Shown here: positions 21,207 through 28,779 of the stretch, piece by piece
Layout of the letters: every line of letters begins with the position of its first letter
How positions within the stretch are numbered: the stretch's first letter is position 1
NCBI GenBank assembly: GCA_028872645.1
Contig: JAPKDK010000008.1
Coordinates: 1 to 28,779 of the forward strand
Reading direction: 5' to 3'
DNA from: Verrucomicrobiota bacterium
GTDB lineage: Bacteria > Verrucomicrobiota > Verrucomicrobiia > Limisphaerales > UBA1100
Length of the DNA stretch: 28,779 bases
Made by a program: the position numbers and the translations under genes
The notes under the pieces: model-generated
What the model was told of the DNA's origin: nothing
The model's input: only the letters and a program-made list of their open reading frames with translations
The model's database searches: none

Positions 21207-24010
21207 TGAGCACCTTTCGGAAAGGACAACGCTGGAGCAGCGAACGCGAGCCGGAGCTGGGGCTGGGCACGGTAATGCAGTCCGGCGAGGGCCGCGTGCA
21301 GTTGCTGTACCCCGCCACGAGCGAGGTGCGCGTTTACACTCATGAAAATGCGCCGCTTCGCCGTGTGACGTTTCGTGCGGGGGAAAGCATTGAGGACCAC
21401 GATGGCAACGTGCGTTTGGTGGAAACCATTCACGAGACGGACGGCGTGCTTATTTATAGCGGTGAGGGCTGGGAAATGCCGGAGACGCAGCTGAGCGATC
21501 GCATCAGCGTACACGGCCCGATGGAGCGGTTGCGCGGCGGGCATACGGATGCGGCGAGTGTGTTCGCGCTGCGGCGGCGCGCGTTGGAGATATTGCATCG
21601 CTGTCGGCAAGCACCGGTGCGGGGGTTTCTCGGCGGGCGCATTGATCTGATTCCGCATCAACTTTTTATCGCGCAGGAGGTGGGCAACCGACTGGCACCG
21701 CGCGTGTTGCTTTCCGATGAGGTTGGACTGGGCAAGACGATTGAGGCGGGCTTGATTTTGCATCGGCAGCTCGTCACCGGCCGCGCGTCTCGCGTGCTCA
21801 TTCTGGTGCCGGATTCGCTGGTGCATCAGTGGTTTGTGGAAATGCTGCGCAAGTTTAATGTGTGGATGCACATCTTCGATGAGGCCCGCTGCGCCGCAAT
21901 CGAGAAAGCGCAGCCGGAGGCCAATCCCTTTCTCGATGATCAAGCGGTGCTGTGCAGTATTGATTTTCTGGCGGCGCATCCCGAGCGCGCCGAACAAGCA
22001 AAGGAGGCGGGATGGGATTTGTTGGTCGTCGACGAGGCGCATCACCTCGAGTGGAGCGAGGAAAAGGCGAGCTCCGAATATCAACTCGTCGAAGCCATCG
22101 GCCAACAAGCCGAGGGGCTGCTGCTCCTCACCGCCACGCCGGAACAACTGGGACAAGAAAGCCATTTCGCGCGACTGCGTTTGCTAGATCCCGATCGCTA
22201 TTCGGATTTCGCTGCGTACCAAGCCGAGGCGGAGCATTTTACCAACATCGCCCCGATCGCCGATGCGTTGCACGCGGGCACGCCTTTGAGCGTCGCCCAA
22301 AAACAAACGCTCGCTGCGATGCCGGATTTGGATTCGACGATGGATGCGAATGCTTTGTTGAGCGCGTTGCTGGATCGACACGGGCCGGGCCGCGTGATTT
22401 TTCGCAACGCGCGCGCGGCGATGAGCGGATTTCCCGGACGCGTGGCGCATCTCGCGCCGTTGGTGCCCGATCGCGATGCCGCCAAATGGATGGAACACGC
22501 CGCGCGCGAATTCGCCAGCGATACGGAATCTGGCGATGCGGCCGATCGCATCAAAAAATATAATCTCAACTACGATCCGCGCATCGCGTGGCTCGGGCGG
22601 TTGCTGCACGAATTGGGCGAGGAAAAAGTTTTACTCATTTGCCGCAGTCGCGAAAAGGCACTCGCCATCGAGAAGGCCGTGAACCGCCAAGTACCAGTGA
22701 AAACAGCGTTGTTTCACGAAGACCTCAACCTGGTGCAGCGCGATCGCAACGCAGCATGGTTTGCCGAAGAGGATGGCGCGCGGTTGCTGATTTGCTCAGA
22801 GATTGGCAGCGAAGGGCGCAACTTTCAATTTGCGCATCACCTCGTGTTGTTTGATTTGCCGCTGAATCCGGAGCTGCTCGAACAACGCATTGGGCGGCTC
22901 GATCGCATCGGCCAAACGCAAACCATCCACATCCACACGCCGTACCTCGAAGGCAGCCCGCAGGAAGTGCTTGCGCGTTGGTATCACGAGGGGCTCGAGG
23001 CGTTTGAGAGTAATCTGCACGGTGCGAATCAGTTATTGCAACAATTCGGCGACAAAGTGGTCGCCCTCGCGACGGATTTTTCAAACGCTAAATCCAAAAA
23101 ACTTGAGCAACTCATCGCCAAAACCGCCGCCGAACATCGCACGCTCGCCGAGGAATTGGAACGCGGCCGCGATCGGTTATTGGAACTCAATTCCCATCGA
23201 CCAAAAGCCGCCGACGCACTTGTCAAGGCCATTCACCAAACGGATGTAGACGAACAACTCGAAGGTTTTTTGATGCGCATCTTCGATCACTTCGGCGTGC
23301 ACGTCGAAGACCTCGGCAACCGCACGTACTTGCTCGATGACCGCGGTGTAACAACCGACAGCTTTCCCGAGCTACCCAAGGAAGGCCTCGTGGCCACCTT
23401 CGCGCGCAGCCACGCGCTCGGCCGCGAAGATGTGAGTTTACTTTCCAGCGATCATCCGATGGTGTCCGGTGCGGTGGATTTGCTGCTCAGCAGCGAGCAG
23501 GGCAACTGCAGCTTCGGCGTGTGGATCGATGCGGACGACAAAACGCTGCTGCTCGAAACCATCTTCGTGCTCGAAGCCCTCGCGCCCGCGCGCTTGCACG
23601 CTGATCGTTTTCTACCACCTACGCCCGTGCGGATTTTGGTGAATCACAAAAACGAATCGCTCGATCTTGAAGTGCCCGTGCTGGCAAAAGGCTCGCCGTA
23701 CAAACTGTTGGACAACCCCAAGCTCGGCCGCGAAGTCATCCCCGCCATGCTCGATGCCGCCGAAAAATTCGCCGCCGCCGCCGCCAAAAAAATCACCGCC
23801 GCCGCCCGCACCGCGATGACGCAACAGTTGCATTCAGAGATCGATCGCCTCACCCACCTCCGCACTGTAAACGACCACGTACGCCCCGAGGAAATCGCCC
23901 TCGCCCAAACTCAACTCGCCGAACTCACCACCGCCCTCGCCCAATCCCGCGTACGCCTCGACGCTGTCCGCCTAATTTGGAAAGGCGACCCCAAGGCTAT
24001 TCGGGGTTAA
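21203..24010 (+). CDS. rapA: RNA polymerase-associated SWI2/SNF2 ATPase RapA (HepA), 935 aa
   Basis: RapA binds RNA polymerase and uses ATP to recycle it from stalled complexes. The N-terminal part (FRKGQRWSSEREPELGLGTV, then strands to about residue 105) matches the two Tudor-like domains. The Snf2 ATPase core has DEVGLGKTIEAG (172-183), VVDEAHHLEW (275-284), TATPEQLGQESHF (310-322) and, in the second lobe, ICSEIGSEGRNFQF (about 529-542) and EQRIGRLDRIGQT (about 558-570). A helical spacer and C-terminal domains follow. Length is close to E. coli RapA (968). Two ATGs in tandem (21203 and 21206) are possible starts; the first overlaps the transporter stop. Cytoplasmic. All motifs intact. Confidence 0.93.
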   Translation: MMSTFRKGQRWSSEREPELGLGTVMQSGEGRVQLLYPATSEVRVYTHENAPLRRVTFRAGESIEDHDGNVRLVETIHETDGVLIYSGEGWEMPETQLSDRISVHGPMERLRGGHTDAASVFALRRRALEILHRCRQAPVRGFLGGRIDLIPHQLFIAQEVGNRLAPRVLLSDEVGLGKTIEAGLILHRQLVTGRASRVLILVPDSLVHQWFVEMLRKFNVWMHIFDEARCAAIEKAQPEANPFLDDQAVLCSIDFLAAHPERAEQAKEAGWDLLVVDEAHHLEWSEEKASSEYQLVEAIGQQAEGLLLLTATPEQLGQESHFARLRLLDPDRYSDFAAYQAEAEHFTNIAPIADALHAGTPLSVAQKQTLAAMPDLDSTMDANALLSALLDRHGPGRVIFRNARAAMSGFPGRVAHLAPLVPDRDAAKWMEHAAREFASDTESGDAADRIKKYNLNYDPRIAWLGRLLHELGEEKVLLICRSREKALAIEKAVNRQVPVKTALFHEDLNLVQRDRNAAWFAEEDGARLLICSEIGSEGRNFQFAHHLVLFDLPLNPELLEQRIGRLDRIGQTQTIHIHTPYLEGSPQEVLARWYHEGLEAFESNLHGANQLLQQFGDKVVALATDFSNAKSKKLEQLIAKTAAEHRTLAEELERGRDRLLELNSHRPKAADALVKAIHQTDVDEQLEGFLMRIFDHFGVHVEDLGNRTYLLDDRGVTTDSFPELPKEGLVATFARSHALGREDVSLLSSDHPMVSGAVDLLLSSEQGNCSFGVWIDADDKTLLLETIFVLEALAPARLHADRFLPPTPVRILVNHKNESLDLEVPVLAKGSPYKLLDNPKLGREVIPAMLDAAEKFAAAAAKKITAAARTAMTQQLHSEIDRLTHLRTVNDHVRPEEIALAQTQLAELTTALAQSRVRLDAVRLIWKGDPKAIRG

Positions 24011-24022
24011 CGGGTAAAAAAC

Positions 24023-24046
24023 CTTGGCGTATAGGCGTCTTGGCGT
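24023..24046 (+). repeat. Three 8-bp direct units (CTTGGCGT type)
   Basis: CTTGGCGT (24023-24030), ATAGGCGT (24031-24038) and CTTGGCGT (24039-24046) are in tandem between rapA and the mutarotase gene, followed by TTCAAT. CTTGGCGTCTTGGCG-type strings are known as dispersed elements in many environmental genomes. It fills most of the 51-base gap. Confidence 0.65.
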
Positions 24047-24061
24047 TTCAATCCCTCCACC

Positions 24062-24514
24062 ATGTTGCTCCACCAAAAACTGATTCATCCGGACATCAAT
24101 GGCATCGTTGGTGCCGCCGGACATCATTCGAAAATCCTGATTGCTGATGGCAATTATCCCGCCTCCTCCACGCTCGGTCCAAACGCGGAGTTAATCTCAC
24201 TCAACCTGATGCCTGGCGTAGTAACCTGCAGCCAAGTACTGGAGGCACTGCTTAGCGCAGTCCCAATCGAAACGGCCAATACAATGGGGATCCCTGAGGA
24301 TGACCCGTATGCTAAGTTTGGACCACCTCCAGTTTGGGCTGAATACGAAAAGCTGATTTCAGATGCCGATCTAGACGTGCAGCTTGAGCCTATCCCCAAA
24401 TGGGACTTTTATGAAGCGGTACGCGGTCCGGATTTGGTTCTAACCATCCAAACTGCTGACCAAGCTCTTTGGGCCAACCTTCTTCTCACTGTTGGTGTTC
24501 GCATACCAGAATAA
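24062..24514 (+). CDS. RbsD/FucU family sugar mutarotase (D-ribose pyranase or L-fucose mutarotase type), 150 aa
   Basis: The family interconverts sugar anomers before kinases or isomerases act on them. The N-terminal LIHPDINGIVGAAGHHSKIL and IADGNYPASS match the RbsD/FucU signature with catalytic H21 or H22 and D29, and the end QTADQALWANLLLTVGVRI matches the conserved C-terminal Y/W-A-N...GV segment. Length agrees with the family (about 140-150). Ribose versus fucose preference cannot be decided by eye; a coupled sulfatase makes a fucose-like sugar attractive, which is inference. The TAA overlaps the next ATG by one base (TAATG). No Shine-Dalgarno sequence. Base composition is visibly less GC-rich than rapA upstream. 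Confidence 0.88.
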   Translation: MLLHQKLIHPDINGIVGAAGHHSKILIADGNYPASSTLGPNAELISLNLMPGVVTCSQVLEALLSAVPIETANTMGIPEDDPYAKFGPPPVWAEYEKLISDADLDVQLEPIPKWDFYEAVRGPDLVLTIQTADQALWANLLLTVGVRIPE

Positions 24515-26079
24515 TGAACAATATGAAACAGATAATCCTAACTCTCACATTTTTAGTTGCGACTTTAGTCTCCGCCGCAGACCGCCCGAATATCTTACTA
24601 CTAACTGTGGATGATATGAGTGCTGATTCGGTCGGTGTATTTGGCAGTAAACTGGCTGGCACAACTCCAAATATGGATAAGCTGGCTTCTCAATCACTCC
24701 GTTTTGCCCACGCACACGTCACCGTTGGAAACTGCATGCCCTGCCGAAACGTGCTGCTCTCCGGCCTGTACTCACACAATAATAAAATCGAAGGGTTTTA
24801 TCAGGTGAAAAACCCAGGCTGGCCGCACTTGGTCGACCTAATGAAAGCCGCCGGATATTTCACTGCCATTCGCGGCAAGGTCAGCCATTCCGCACCTTAT
24901 CAACCCTACGCCTGGGATGCCAATCTCGATACACTTCCTGATGGTTCCAAGGCGCACATGAAGAATCCCAAATCCTATGGCTTATCTACCGCTGATGGCA
25001 TTGCGAAGGCTAAGGCAGCCAAAAAACCATTTTGTCTGGTAGTCAATATCTCCGATCCACACAAACCCTTTTGGAGCAAAGTCAAAGGTGGAGGCAAAGA
25101 CCCCAACATCCCTTCTCGCATCTTTAAAGCCAGCGAAGTCCCTATCCCTGGTTTTCTGTTTGATGACGCCCAAGTGCGCGAGGAGCTGGCGTTATACTAT
25201 TCAAGTGTGCGACGCGCTGATGATTGCGTCGAAAAAGTCCTCAAGGCACTTGACGCCAGCGGCGAGGCGAAAAATACGGTGGTGATTTTCATGTCCGACC
25301 ACGGCATGCCTCTGCCCTTCGCCAAAACGCAGCTTTACCATCACAGCACGCACACGCCGTTGATGATCCGCTGGCCGGGCGTCACCAAAGCCGGCGCGGT
25401 CGATGAGGCGCATATGGTTTCCGCCGTGGATTTTCTGCCCACCGTGCTGGACATCGTGGGCACGAAACACCCAAAACGTCTCGATGGTCGCTCGTTTCTG
25501 CCGCTGCTCCACGGCAAAAAACAATCCAGCCGCGAGCACATCATCAAGGAATACAACGAGAACGCCGGCGCCTCACGCGACCCCATGCGTGCCATCCAAA
25601 CCAAGCGTTATCTGTATCTCTTCAACCCGTGGTCCAACGGCGAGCGCGTCTTTGCCACCGCCACCACCGGCACGGCCACCTATCGCCGAATGGCCGCGCT
25701 GGCGTCATCCGACAAAAATCTCGCCGCGCGTTTGGATTTATACAAACACCGCGTGCCCGAGGAACTCTACGACGTGGCTAACGATCCCGACTGCCTGCAC
25801 AATCTCATCGCCCACTCCAAACACCAAGCCGCCCTTCCCGCACTGCACGCCGAACTGGAAGCATGGATGAAGCGCACCGACGACCCTATGCTCGAGGTTT
25901 TCCAAAAACGCGCTAACGCAAACTTTCGCGAGGCTTACGTCCAAAAAGTTGAAAAAGAAGCCCTTGAACGCCGGAAAAAACGCCGCGGCAACAACAAGCG
26001 CCAAAAAAAAACAACGCCCCCGCCAATTAACAGCCCTACAATCCGGGCAAGGGCGGGAAACATGGGTTCTTCGCATTAA
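24514..26079 (+). CDS. Secreted sulfatase, family S1, 521 aa
   Basis: The ATG in TAATG gives a short signal peptide (MKQIILTLTFLVATLVSA within it); the frame opens 15 codons earlier inside the mutarotase gene and is not used. Catalytic features are D33-D34 (LTVDDMS), the formylglycine motif C74-M-P-C-R78 (GNCMPCRNVLLSG), GKVSH, SDHGMPLPFAK and the HSTHTPLMIRWPG segment. The second cysteine in the motif is unusual but fits CxPxR. It hydrolyses sulfate esters outside the cytoplasm once matured. The C-terminus (about 475-521) is a very basic low-complexity tail (ERRKKRRGNNKRQKKTT). Codon use changes near 25230: the 5' part is relatively AT-rich and the 3' part GC-rich. No terminator hairpin is visible after the stop. 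Confidence 0.92.
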   Translation: MNNMKQIILTLTFLVATLVSAADRPNILLLTVDDMSADSVGVFGSKLAGTTPNMDKLASQSLRFAHAHVTVGNCMPCRNVLLSGLYSHNNKIEGFYQVKNPGWPHLVDLMKAAGYFTAIRGKVSHSAPYQPYAWDANLDTLPDGSKAHMKNPKSYGLSTADGIAKAKAAKKPFCLVVNISDPHKPFWSKVKGGGKDPNIPSRIFKASEVPIPGFLFDDAQVREELALYYSSVRRADDCVEKVLKALDASGEAKNTVVIFMSDHGMPLPFAKTQLYHHSTHTPLMIRWPGVTKAGAVDEAHMVSAVDFLPTVLDIVGTKHPKRLDGRSFLPLLHGKKQSSREHIIKEYNENAGASRDPMRAIQTKRYLYLFNPWSNGERVFATATTGTATYRRMAALASSDKNLAARLDLYKHRVPEELYDVANDPDCLHNLIAHSKHQAALPALHAELEAWMKRTDDPMLEVFQKRANANFREAYVQKVEKEALERRKKRRGNNKRQKKTTPPPINSPTIRARAGNMGSSH

Positions 26080-26090
26080 TTTCGTCTAAT

Positions 26091-26136
26091 TGTCAATAAT
26101 TTGGCCCTTGACACTGCACTGGCTTGGGGTTTTCTT
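26091..26136 (+). promoter_or_regulatory. Candidate promoter and operator of the GntR gene
   Basis: TTGACA (26108-26113) is a perfect -35 box; 17 bases later TTTCTT (26131-26136) is a weak -10, ending 5 bases before the ATG. TGTCAA (26091-26096) and TTGACA form an inverted repeat with an 11-base spacer that covers the -35 box, as expected for an operator through which the regulator represses itself. Confidence 0.4.
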
Positions 26137-26141
26137 CGCTT

Positions 26142-26756
26142 ATGTCCGTTCCGGAAAATCCAATTCGTTCCATGCGCGAGCAGATTTGCGCGACGGTTCG
26201 GGCTGAGGTTTTTGCAGGTGAAATGACCAATGACCAGCCGGTGCGCGAGCAGCCGCTGGCCGAGCGGTTCGGGGTCAGTCGCGGTTCGGTTAGGGATGCC
26301 CTTTTGCAACTCTCGCAGGAGGGTGTGCTGGTTTACAGCCCCAATCGGGGCGTGCGTGTAAGTTCCCCGCCTAGCGACACTGAGTTCAGGTTGTACGCGA
26401 AGTTGCGCAAGGAGATTGAAGGGCACTGCCTGGATGTTTGCATGGATCAATTGACCGAGGAGGATGACCGTAACCTAACGAACCTTTTGGCTACCTTGGA
26501 AGATTCCTGCCGGCGCGCGGATCTCAGTACGATTACGGAAACCGATCTGGCGATGCACCGCTACTGGGTCAGATGCGCATCAAAGGAACTGGAATCGGTT
26601 TGGCTTAATATTACGGTGCGGATGCTGATCGCCTACACGCTGTTGGAGGATTACATGGAGGTTTATCAGGAACATGCAGCCATTGTTGAGGCCATCGGCC
26701 GTCGGGATCTCAAGGCTGCGAAACGGGCGGTGAACGAAAATATTAGATACAAGTGA
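26142..26756 (+). CDS. GntR-family transcriptional regulator, FCD (FadR) subfamily, 204 aa
   Basis: Residues 8-75 form the winged helix-turn-helix: REQPLAERFGVSRGSVRDAL is the recognition region, and EGVLVYSPNRGVRVSSP the wing. Residues from about 80 form the all-helical FCD effector domain. Of its usual metal-binding residues, D and H are seen in TDLAMHRYW and H in EHAAIVEAI; the last histidine, normally near the end, appears replaced by N in AVNENIRYK, so metal binding may be altered. The effector is usually a small organic acid; unknown here. The ATG at 26142 is preferred to a TTG 6 codons upstream. The stop overlaps the GTG of the cytochrome gene (GTGA), so it very likely controls that gene. 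Confidence 0.9.
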   Translation: MSVPENPIRSMREQICATVRAEVFAGEMTNDQPVREQPLAERFGVSRGSVRDALLQLSQEGVLVYSPNRGVRVSSPPSDTEFRLYAKLRKEIEGHCLDVCMDQLTEEDDRNLTNLLATLEDSCRRADLSTITETDLAMHRYWVRCASKELESVWLNITVRMLIAYTLLEDYMEVYQEHAAIVEAIGRRDLKAAKRAVNENIRYK

Positions 26757-28779
26757 AACTACTGATTGTAACTATTTCGCTGACGGTGCTTGGCTTCCAA
26801 ACGGCCAAGGCTGCGGAAAAGGTGGCGGCGGATGTGCTCTTTGCACGAAAGATACTGCCGCTCTTTAAGGCCAAGTGTAATGTCTGTCACGGTGAGGATC
26901 CAAAGAAGAAGCTGAAGGGAGACTTCGATATGCGTAGCCGCGCCGGCCTGCTCAAGGGCGGTGAAAGCGAGGAGCCCTCGATCGTCTCCGGCAAACCGCT
27001 TCAAAGCCCGTTGTATCTCGCTGTCACTCGCAAGCATGAGGATGACTGGGAGGCGATGCCACCCAAGGAGAATGACAAGCTTAGCGCGGAGCAGATGGCG
27101 TACATCAAGGATTGGATTGCCGGTGGTGCGCCTTGGCCGAAGGCAAAGGAGTTGGCCGAATTGCTGAAACAAAAAGATCCGTGGGCGATCGAGGGCGGCG
27201 TGCTCGTGAAAACCAGCGGCGGCTTGAGCGCGGACTGGACGAATCGAAAGTACGATTCAAAAAATTTATGGGCGTATCAGCCGGTGAAACAGCCGAAGCC
27301 GCCGATGAAAATGGCCAATCCCATCGATGCGTTTATCATGTCGCGAATGCCCCAAGGGTTGAAGCCCGCTCCTTTGGCGGATCGGCGGACTCTGATCCGG
27401 CGAGTGACTTTTGATCTCACCGGCCTGCCGCCCACTCCGGGGGTGATTGATGATTTCCTCGCCGATACCAAGCCCAGCGCTTACGAGCGGCTCATAAATC
27501 GTTTGTTGGCCTCAACCCATTACGGCGAGCAATGGGCGCGGCATTGGCTGGATGTGGTGCGCTATGCGGACAGTGGGGGTTTTGCCAATGACTTCGAGCG
27601 GCCAAACGCCTGGCGCTATCGCGACTATGTCATTCGCGCCTTTAATTCTGATAAACCGTACGACCAGTTTGTCCGCGAGCAGATTGCGGGCGATGAATTG
27701 GATGCAAAAAAAGTGGAGAACCTCATCGCGGTGGGGTTTCTGCGAATGGGGCCCTGGGAGCAGACAGGCATGTCGGTGGCTCGTGTGACGCGACAGTTTT
27801 TCTTGGATGATGTGACTGACTCGGTCGGGCAGGTTTTTCTAGGCCATGCCTTGCAGTGCGCCAGTTGTCATGATCACAAGTTTGATCCGCTGCCGACACG
27901 CGACTATTATTCCATGCAGGCTGTATTTGCGAACACACAATTCGCCGAAGTGAATGCGGCATTCCTGCCGAGTGAGAATAAGGATGGCTTCGCGACTCAC
28001 AAAAAATATCACCAACTTCGTAATGACGAAAACAAGCGGATGCTGGGTGGCCTGCCAAAGGAACGGGTGACGCCAAATGACTTTGGCCGTGAACGACTCG
28101 GGCGCAAGTGGGGCAAGCTGTTCAGTTGGGGGTTGGACCGTTACCAACCCATTGCGTTCACTGTTTACAATGGCAAAACGCGCTTTCAGAAAAACGTCGC
28201 TTCGCGTCAGCAAAAGCCGGCGACCCATCTAGGCACCAAAACGGTGCCAGAGAAGACGGCCATCCTTACCGGTGGCGACTTGTTTTCGCCTGCTGATCCA
28301 GTCCAACCGGGCACGTTAAGTGTTATTGGCCTTAAGGCTGATATTCCCAAAGAAGTGAACGGGCGTCGCACAGCCTTGGCAAAGTGGATAACACATAAGG
28401 ACAATCCGTTAACGGCCCGGGTGATGGTGAATCGAGTTTGGCAGTATCATTTTGGGCGCAGCTTGGCGGGGAACCCTAATAATTTTGGCGCCACCGGAAA
28501 AAAACCGACGCATCCGGAATTGCTCGATTGGCTGGCTTCGGGATTCATGGCCAAGGGCTGGTCGGTGAAACAACTGCATCGGCTCATCATGACATCCGAA
28601 ACGTATCGTCGAGCTAGCACTCATCCGGATGTCGACCAGTTGGCCAAGCTGGATTCAGAAGGCAACAGCTATGCTGTATTCCGGCCGCGCCGTTTGGCTG
28701 CTGAGGAATTAAGGGATGCGATGCTGGCGGTGACGGGCGAACTGAATCGAAAACCCGGCGGCATTCCGGCTCGTCCGGA
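26753..28779 (+). CDS. PSD1 cytochrome c domain / DUF1549 / DUF1553 protein, 3' end outside the window
   Basis: GTG 26753 overlaps the regulator stop. The product starts VKLLIVTISLTVLGFQTAKA, a signal peptide. A planctomycete-type cytochrome domain follows with CNVCH (42-46) and the usual KGDFDMRSRAGLLKGGESEE. DUF1549 begins near IDAFIMSRM and contains RRVTFDLTGLPPTP, WLDVVRYADSGG and a second haem-like motif CASCH (369-373). DUF1553 begins near RRTALAKWITHKDNPLTARV and includes NRVWQYHFGR and PTHPELLDWLASGF. The reading frame is open to the last base (675 codons). Such exported proteins are abundant in Planctomycetes and Verrucomicrobia next to sulfatases and are linked to polysaccharide breakdown; the reaction is not established. 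A DUF1501 gene or sulfatase would be usual next. Confidence 0.92.
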   Translation, partial: MKLLIVTISLTVLGFQTAKAAEKVAADVLFARKILPLFKAKCNVCHGEDPKKKLKGDFDMRSRAGLLKGGESEEPSIVSGKPLQSPLYLAVTRKHEDDWEAMPPKENDKLSAEQMAYIKDWIAGGAPWPKAKELAELLKQKDPWAIEGGVLVKTSGGLSADWTNRKYDSKNLWAYQPVKQPKPPMKMANPIDAFIMSRMPQGLKPAPLADRRTLIRRVTFDLTGLPPTPGVIDDFLADTKPSAYERLINRLLASTHYGEQWARHWLDVVRYADSGGFANDFERPNAWRYRDYVIRAFNSDKPYDQFVREQIAGDELDAKKVENLIAVGFLRMGPWEQTGMSVARVTRQFFLDDVTDSVGQVFLGHALQCASCHDHKFDPLPTRDYYSMQAVFANTQFAEVNAAFLPSENKDGFATHKKYHQLRNDENKRMLGGLPKERVTPNDFGRERLGRKWGKLFSWGLDRYQPIAFTVYNGKTRFQKNVASRQQKPATHLGTKTVPEKTAILTGGDLFSPADPVQPGTLSVIGLKADIPKEVNGRRTALAKWITHKDNPLTARVMVNRVWQYHFGRSLAGNPNNFGATGKKPTHPELLDWLASGFMAKGWSVKQLHRLIMTSETYRRASTHPDVDQLAKLDSEGNSYAVFRPRRLAAEELRDAMLAVTGELNRKPGGIPARP

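Noticed and set aside
21104..22165. Minus-strand open frame of 353 codons
   Set aside because: It is antisense to the end of the transporter gene and the start of rapA, with no domain.
1..28779. CRISPR arrays, tRNA or rRNA genes, transposases and integrases
   Set aside because: None was found on reading both strands; the repeats present are single short palindromes or a three-unit 8-mer, without spacer structure.

Overview
The window looks like chromosome from a free-living, probably marine, member of the Verrucomicrobiota or a related PVC-group lineage. The evidence is the gene mix: two intact secreted sulfatases and the wreck of a third, a planctomycete-type DUF1549/DUF1553 (PSD1) cytochrome, a split multihaem cytochrome and beta-propeller pair, FG-GAP and leucine-rich-repeat exported proteins, and a twin-arginine TIM-barrel isomerase. 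Shine-Dalgarno sequences are almost absent, and several start codons are GTG. The placement is inference; there is no rRNA or other phylogenetic marker here. I see no tRNA, rRNA, CRISPR array, transposase or phage gene.

Layout. (1) 1-2072, minus strand: a 58-aa membrane protein, a leucine-rich-repeat lipoprotein, a structured leader region and an enolase-superfamily (MLE subgroup) enzyme. (2) 2127-2616, plus: a four-helix membrane protein with a good promoter and the only canonical ribosome binding site in the window; its 3' end is made of a palindromic repeat. (3) 2749-9050, minus: a 1706-residue DUF4011-helicase-nuclease-DUF3320 protein, of the type found as a phage-defence candidate, followed 2 bases later by a zinc peptidase (MtfA type) with a MORN-like tail. 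This is the best candidate for an undescribed system. (4) 9108-10274, minus: an acyl desaturase with a coiled-coil tail. (5) 10393-10726: a sulfatase pseudogene.

(6) 10734-17883, plus: six genes with gaps or overlaps of -7 to +12 bases, forming one operon: FG-GAP repeat protein, phytanoyl-CoA-dioxygenase-like oxygenase, Tat-exported TIM-barrel isomerase/epimerase, DJ-1/PfpI protein, pentahaem cytochrome c and a beta-propeller dehydrogenase-like protein. Four of the six appear to be exported, which suggests extracytoplasmic oxidation of a sugar-like compound with electrons passed to the cytochrome. The signal peptide of the last protein is encoded by a 61-bp palindromic repeat. (7) 17954-19459, minus: an arylsulfatase, convergent with the operon across a second palindromic repeat. 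(8) 19487-24010, plus: DUF3817 membrane protein, MFS transporter and RapA, as an overlapping operon. (9) 24062-26079, plus: an RbsD/FucU-type sugar mutarotase overlapping a sulfatase, which fits use of a sulfated sugar polymer. (10) 26142-28779, plus: a GntR/FCD regulator overlapping a PSD1 cytochrome that runs off the window.

Four different short dispersed repeats sit at gene edges (2567-2616, 16420-16480, 17892-17951, 24023-24046). Two of them have become coding sequence: one as a signal peptide and one as a C-terminal tail with its stop codon.
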